A DNA stretch of 64,000 nucleotides from an uncultured Chryseobacterium sp. (lineage in GTDB: Bacteria > Bacteroidota > Bacteroidia > Flavobacteriales > Weeksellaceae): positions 1 through 64,000 of the forward strand of contig CAJYXJ010000004.1 of the NCBI GenBank assembly GCA_913778085.1, written 5' to 3'. This document shows, one piece after another, positions 61,517 to 64,000 of this stretch. Position 1 is the first letter of the stretch. Every line of letters starts with the position of its first letter. The position numbers and the translations under genes are program-made. Below the pieces are notes generated by a model. It searched no databases. It worked only from the letters and a program-made list of their open reading frames with translations, and had not been told where the DNA came from.

Positions 61517-62880
61517 TGAGCAGTGTTAATTTAATCGCCTTCGGAACATTCGGAAATCCCAATGGGTTTACCCAGACCTTTTTTGCAGGAAATCCGCTTT
61601 CCGTAAAAACATTTGATATCAGGGGTTCTATACTCGTTTATCCGGAAAGTACGTTATATTCGATCCGTAAAGAATATAAAGACGGAGCTTTCATGGTTTC
61701 TTATGCGGTGTACACCTATGCAAAAGAACCGACTTCTGCAAGGGAAGGATCCTTTATCGGATCTGCCATCCTGTTTATCGATGAAATTGCGGAAGAAAAT
61801 ATCACCATCCGTTGCCTGAATGAGTTTCACGAAAACCTGATCGGCAAAAACGTCGAGAACGACACACTTTCGGTTAATCATTCAGATAACTTTTTAGTAA
61901 GTAAACTCTCTGATTTTGATAAAGTTAGATTTAATCTGAAGAAAATCAATACGCTGGATGCTGCTGAAATCACCAACAAACAGTTAATGGTTTATTGTGA
62001 AACGAATCCTTCCGCGTTACAGCCGATGTTCAAAAGATCCCTCGATTTGCTGAATGTGTATGATACGATTTATTTTACCTCGAATCAGGAAGTCGCAAAA
62101 CTTGTCCACCAGAAAAACATATTCCAGTTTGTTCAGAAAGACGGGTTTGAAAATGAAATCGGGAAGTTGGCGGAAGAAAGGAAAAGGAAGATTCAGGAGG
62201 CAATTGCAGAGTTTGAGAAGGAAAAAATAAGGCTGCAAGATGCTGAAAAGCAGACCCAAGAAGATTTTAAATCTAAAATTGAAAAGAACAAACAACAGCA
62301 TGCGGCAAACGGTGAAAAAATTGCAGCGTCTGAAAGAAATCTGGCCAGGATCAATGAAATCTATCAGGCATTTTCCAGGAAGATTGATGAGCTTTTAAGC
62401 CGCTTAAAAATGGCTGACAGTGATGCATTACCGGGAATCAGGCAAGCCTATAATCAGAACAGAAGTATTTTTACGGAACAGATGAGGGATCTGAAAATAC
62501 CTGACCTTGGAATGGTTTCCGATCCAAGACCGGCATCCAGGCCGGAACCTTTCACGCAACTGGGACATCAGTCTTACCGTTATGGAAGGGAACAAAACGA
62601 AAGTAAGGATCAGCTGGATCCTTTTAAAATTGCAACCGTCGTTTTGTCCGTCCTGTTAGCGGCTGCAATTTCCGGTTTGGGATGGCTTTACTGGGAACAT
62701 TACGAGAAAGAACAGCAGGCCGTTGCTGAACAGGGCTACAACCAAATTAACCAAAATAGATCTGAACAGGATACCGTTTCCACAATCCTGGTGAAGGATT
62801 CAGGACGGGGCATTCGTTCCGAATCTAATAAACAAGTTGAATCACACATTAAAAGTGATATTAATACAAATTTAAAATAG
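61516..62880 (+). CDS. GAP1-N-like coiled-coil membrane protein
   Basis: A 454-residue protein. It starts at ATG 61516, overlapping the stop of the GTPase gene by 1 nt (TGATG), so the two are translationally coupled. Residues 1-190 form a globular domain beginning NLIAFGTFGNPNGFTQTFFAGNP and SVKTFDIRGSILVYPESTLYSIRKEY, which resembles the GAP1-N1 domain of GTPase-centred conflict systems. A coiled coil follows (about 210-300), then a P/Q-rich linker, one transmembrane helix (about 375-393, VVLSVLLAAAISGLGWLYW) and a polar tail. It probably links the GTPase to the membrane. Confidence 0.62.
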   Translation: MSSVNLIAFGTFGNPNGFTQTFFAGNPLSVKTFDIRGSILVYPESTLYSIRKEYKDGAFMVSYAVYTYAKEPTSAREGSFIGSAILFIDEIAEENITIRCLNEFHENLIGKNVENDTLSVNHSDNFLVSKLSDFDKVRFNLKKINTLDAAEITNKQLMVYCETNPSALQPMFKRSLDLLNVYDTIYFTSNQEVAKLVHQKNIFQFVQKDGFENEIGKLAEERKRKIQEAIAEFEKEKIRLQDAEKQTQEDFKSKIEKNKQQHAANGEKIAASERNLARINEIYQAFSRKIDELLSRLKMADSDALPGIRQAYNQNRSIFTEQMRDLKIPDLGMVSDPRPASRPEPFTQLGHQSYRYGREQNESKDQLDPFKIATVVLSVLLAAAISGLGWLYWEHYEKEQQAVAEQGYNQINQNRSEQDTVSTILVKDSGRGIRSESNKQVESHIKSDINTNLK

Positions 62881-63018
62881 AAACTTTAATCCTATTTACA
62901 TCGGTGATTGGCAATATATTCTCCTGTTTTGGTTAAAAGAATTGTTTTGTAAATTTAGAAAGCCGTAACTTTAAACTGATGAAAACTCGCGAAAAGTTGT
63001 ACTTTCTGGGCAATAAAA

Positions 63019-63402
63019 ATGAAAAAAGAAAATAATAAACAAAAAATGACGGTCATCAATGGCCGTCATTTTTCAGATCTGGAAGGATTCTACGAAGAAG
63101 TTTCCCGGCTCCTGATGAAAGACGAAGACTGGAAAGTAGGGACACTGGACGGTTTTGATGATATCCTCTACGGATTCCAGGGCCAAATTACCTGGAAAGA
63201 TTCTCAGAAGTCCCGTGAAGATCTAGGATTGGATCAGACCAAAGAATTCTATGAAAAGAAAATCAGGCAGGGAAAACCGTTTAATGTGGTGTTGATCCAA
63301 CAGAAACTGGATGAACTGACGACAGGAAGAGGACAAACCCTATTTGAAATTTTATTGGACGTTATACGATCCCATAAAAAGATTACGCTAATTTTGGACT
63401 GA
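63019..63402 (+). CDS. Barstar-like protein
   Basis: A barstar-family (PF01337) protein. The core reads VINGRHFSDLEGFYEEVSRLL, WKVGTLDGFDDILYGFQG, ITWKDSQKSREDLG, ending LDVIRSHKKITLILD, which is the barstar order. Barstars inhibit barnase-type RNases. No barnase or other toxin gene is adjacent, so it may be an orphan inhibitor. The ATG at 63019 gives 127 residues; ATG 63046 (MTVINGRHF, 118 residues) fits the family length better but lies inside a terminator-like hairpin. Confidence 0.8.
   Translation: MKKENNKQKMTVINGRHFSDLEGFYEEVSRLLMKDEDWKVGTLDGFDDILYGFQGQITWKDSQKSREDLGLDQTKEFYEKKIRQGKPFNVVLIQQKLDELTTGRGQTLFEILLDVIRSHKKITLILD
63044..63073 (+). terminator. Terminator-like hairpin at the start of the barstar-like gene
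   Basis: AAATGACGG (63044-63052) pairs with CCGTCATTT (63063-63071), followed by T's to 63073. It lies inside the reading frame, over codons 9-18 or over the start if ATG 63046 is used. Confidence 0.55.
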
Positions 63403-63418
63403 TTTAATATAACAATAA

Positions 63419-64000
63419 ATGAAGTACGGATTATTTTTCGGCGACAGCATTACCTATGGAGAATATGACGGTGTATTTGGCGGCTGGGTAGATATTCTGA
63501 AGCGGTATGCTTTGCAGAAATACAATGAAGGAAGTAATGAGCTCATTCTCTTCAATCTGGGAATCGGAGGTGAAACAACCGAAGGGCTTGCCAGAAGAAT
63601 TTCCTACGAAATGGAAGCACGCAATTCTGCAGGAGGAAATATGGTATTCATTGGTTACGGAGCGAATGATCTTGCCATGAAAGAAGGCGTACAGGCAGTA
63701 GAGCCGGAGCGTTTTAAAGCCAATATTTTAACGGCGGTGCAAAAGGCACAACAGTACTCGGAAGCTATTTACCTGATCAGTATTCTTCCCATTTCCGAAA
63801 AAATAGATGGTATACAAACAGCGTCCGGAAAACTGAGAAGCACGTCGGAGATATTAAAATACAATCAGCTGATTAAAGAAATTGCCGATGAAAATGCTTT
63901 GTACCATCTGGATTTTTATTCCGGATTTGTAGCCGATAAGGAGGTCCTGCTTTCAAAAGACGGTGTTCATCCGAATGAAAAAGGATATGGAATGATGGCC
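63419..64000 (+). CDS. SGNH/GDSL-family hydrolase, 3' truncated by the window
   Basis: The first 194 codons of a cytosolic SGNH hydrolase run off the window end. Block I is FFGDSITYGEYDG (nucleophile Ser in GDS), block II has LGIGGETTEG, block III is GYGANDL and block V is KDGVHPNEKGYG with catalytic Asp and His. It probably hydrolyses a small ester or acts as a lipase/acylhydrolase like TesA. ATG 63419 is 16 nt after the barstar-like stop. Confidence 0.88.
   Translation, partial: MKYGLFFGDSITYGEYDGVFGGWVDILKRYALQKYNEGSNELILFNLGIGGETTEGLARRISYEMEARNSAGGNMVFIGYGANDLAMKEGVQAVEPERFKANILTAVQKAQQYSEAIYLISILPISEKIDGIQTASGKLRSTSEILKYNQLIKEIADENALYHLDFYSGFVADKEVLLSKDGVHPNEKGYGMMA

Noticed and set aside
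62980-63036. An 18-codon frame from ATG 62980 before the barstar-like gene.
   Set aside because: Too short, overlaps the next start and shows no leader-peptide features.

Overview
The window comes from a Flavobacteriia genome of the Chryseobacterium/Weeksellaceae type. This rests on AT-rich intergenic DNA with TAnnTTTG-type -7 boxes, a type IX secretion sorting domain, a SusC/SusD pair, lipoproteins with acidic residues after the lipobox cysteine, and many proteins ending their signal peptide in AQ. The genus is inferred from family resemblance; no search was run.

Region 1 (1-4832) is an accessory island on the 3' side of a tRNA-Arg(ACG) gene. It holds an orphan RHS toxin tip without its RHS core, a probable immunity gene, a SUKH-like second immunity gene whose 3' end is also present as a 194-bp direct repeat, a lipoprotein, and three mobile-element wrecks: an IS5/IS1182-type transposase N terminus, an IS3-family element and a recombinase tail whose reading frame stops at the base next to the tRNA.

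Region 2 (4955-24701) holds a BtuF-like lipoprotein, the peptidoglycan glycosyltransferase MtgA, a PF10136 membrane protein, an unannotated six-cysteine bacteriocin-like peptide, a minus-strand operon (UbiA-like protein, RecF, DciA-like protein), two tandem 1964-residue alpha-2-macroglobulins that have both lost the thioester motif, and a SWIM zinc-finger protein.

Region 3 (24978-38242) is ordinary chromosome: small secreted and VOC-family proteins, a DUF2490 protein, a CPA1 antiporter, two tandem glutaminyl cyclotransferase lipoproteins, a deoxynucleoside kinase, an ArsC-like protein, DUF493 and DUF4197 proteins and a T9SS cargo protein. Several dispersed intergenic repeats lie here.

Region 4 (38810-51306) is a polysaccharide utilisation locus: SusC, SusD, a LamG lipoprotein, two glucoamylase-family (PF10091, GH144-like) lipoproteins, an alpha/beta hydrolase, an unusual YD-motif protein and a GH3 beta-glucosidase. 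The combination points to beta-1,2-glucan as a candidate substrate. Lipoprotein sorting residues suggest that one GH144-like enzyme is on the cell surface and the other in the periplasm.

Region 5 (51384-64000) contains purB and purL. Between them lie a WG-repeat protein and a REP-associated transposase (RAYT) set among paired REP palindromes. A compact operon follows (four-helix membrane protein, P-loop GTPase, GAP1-N-like coiled-coil membrane protein), which resembles predicted GTPase-centred conflict systems and is the best candidate here for a poorly described system. A barstar-like gene and a truncated SGNH hydrolase end the window.
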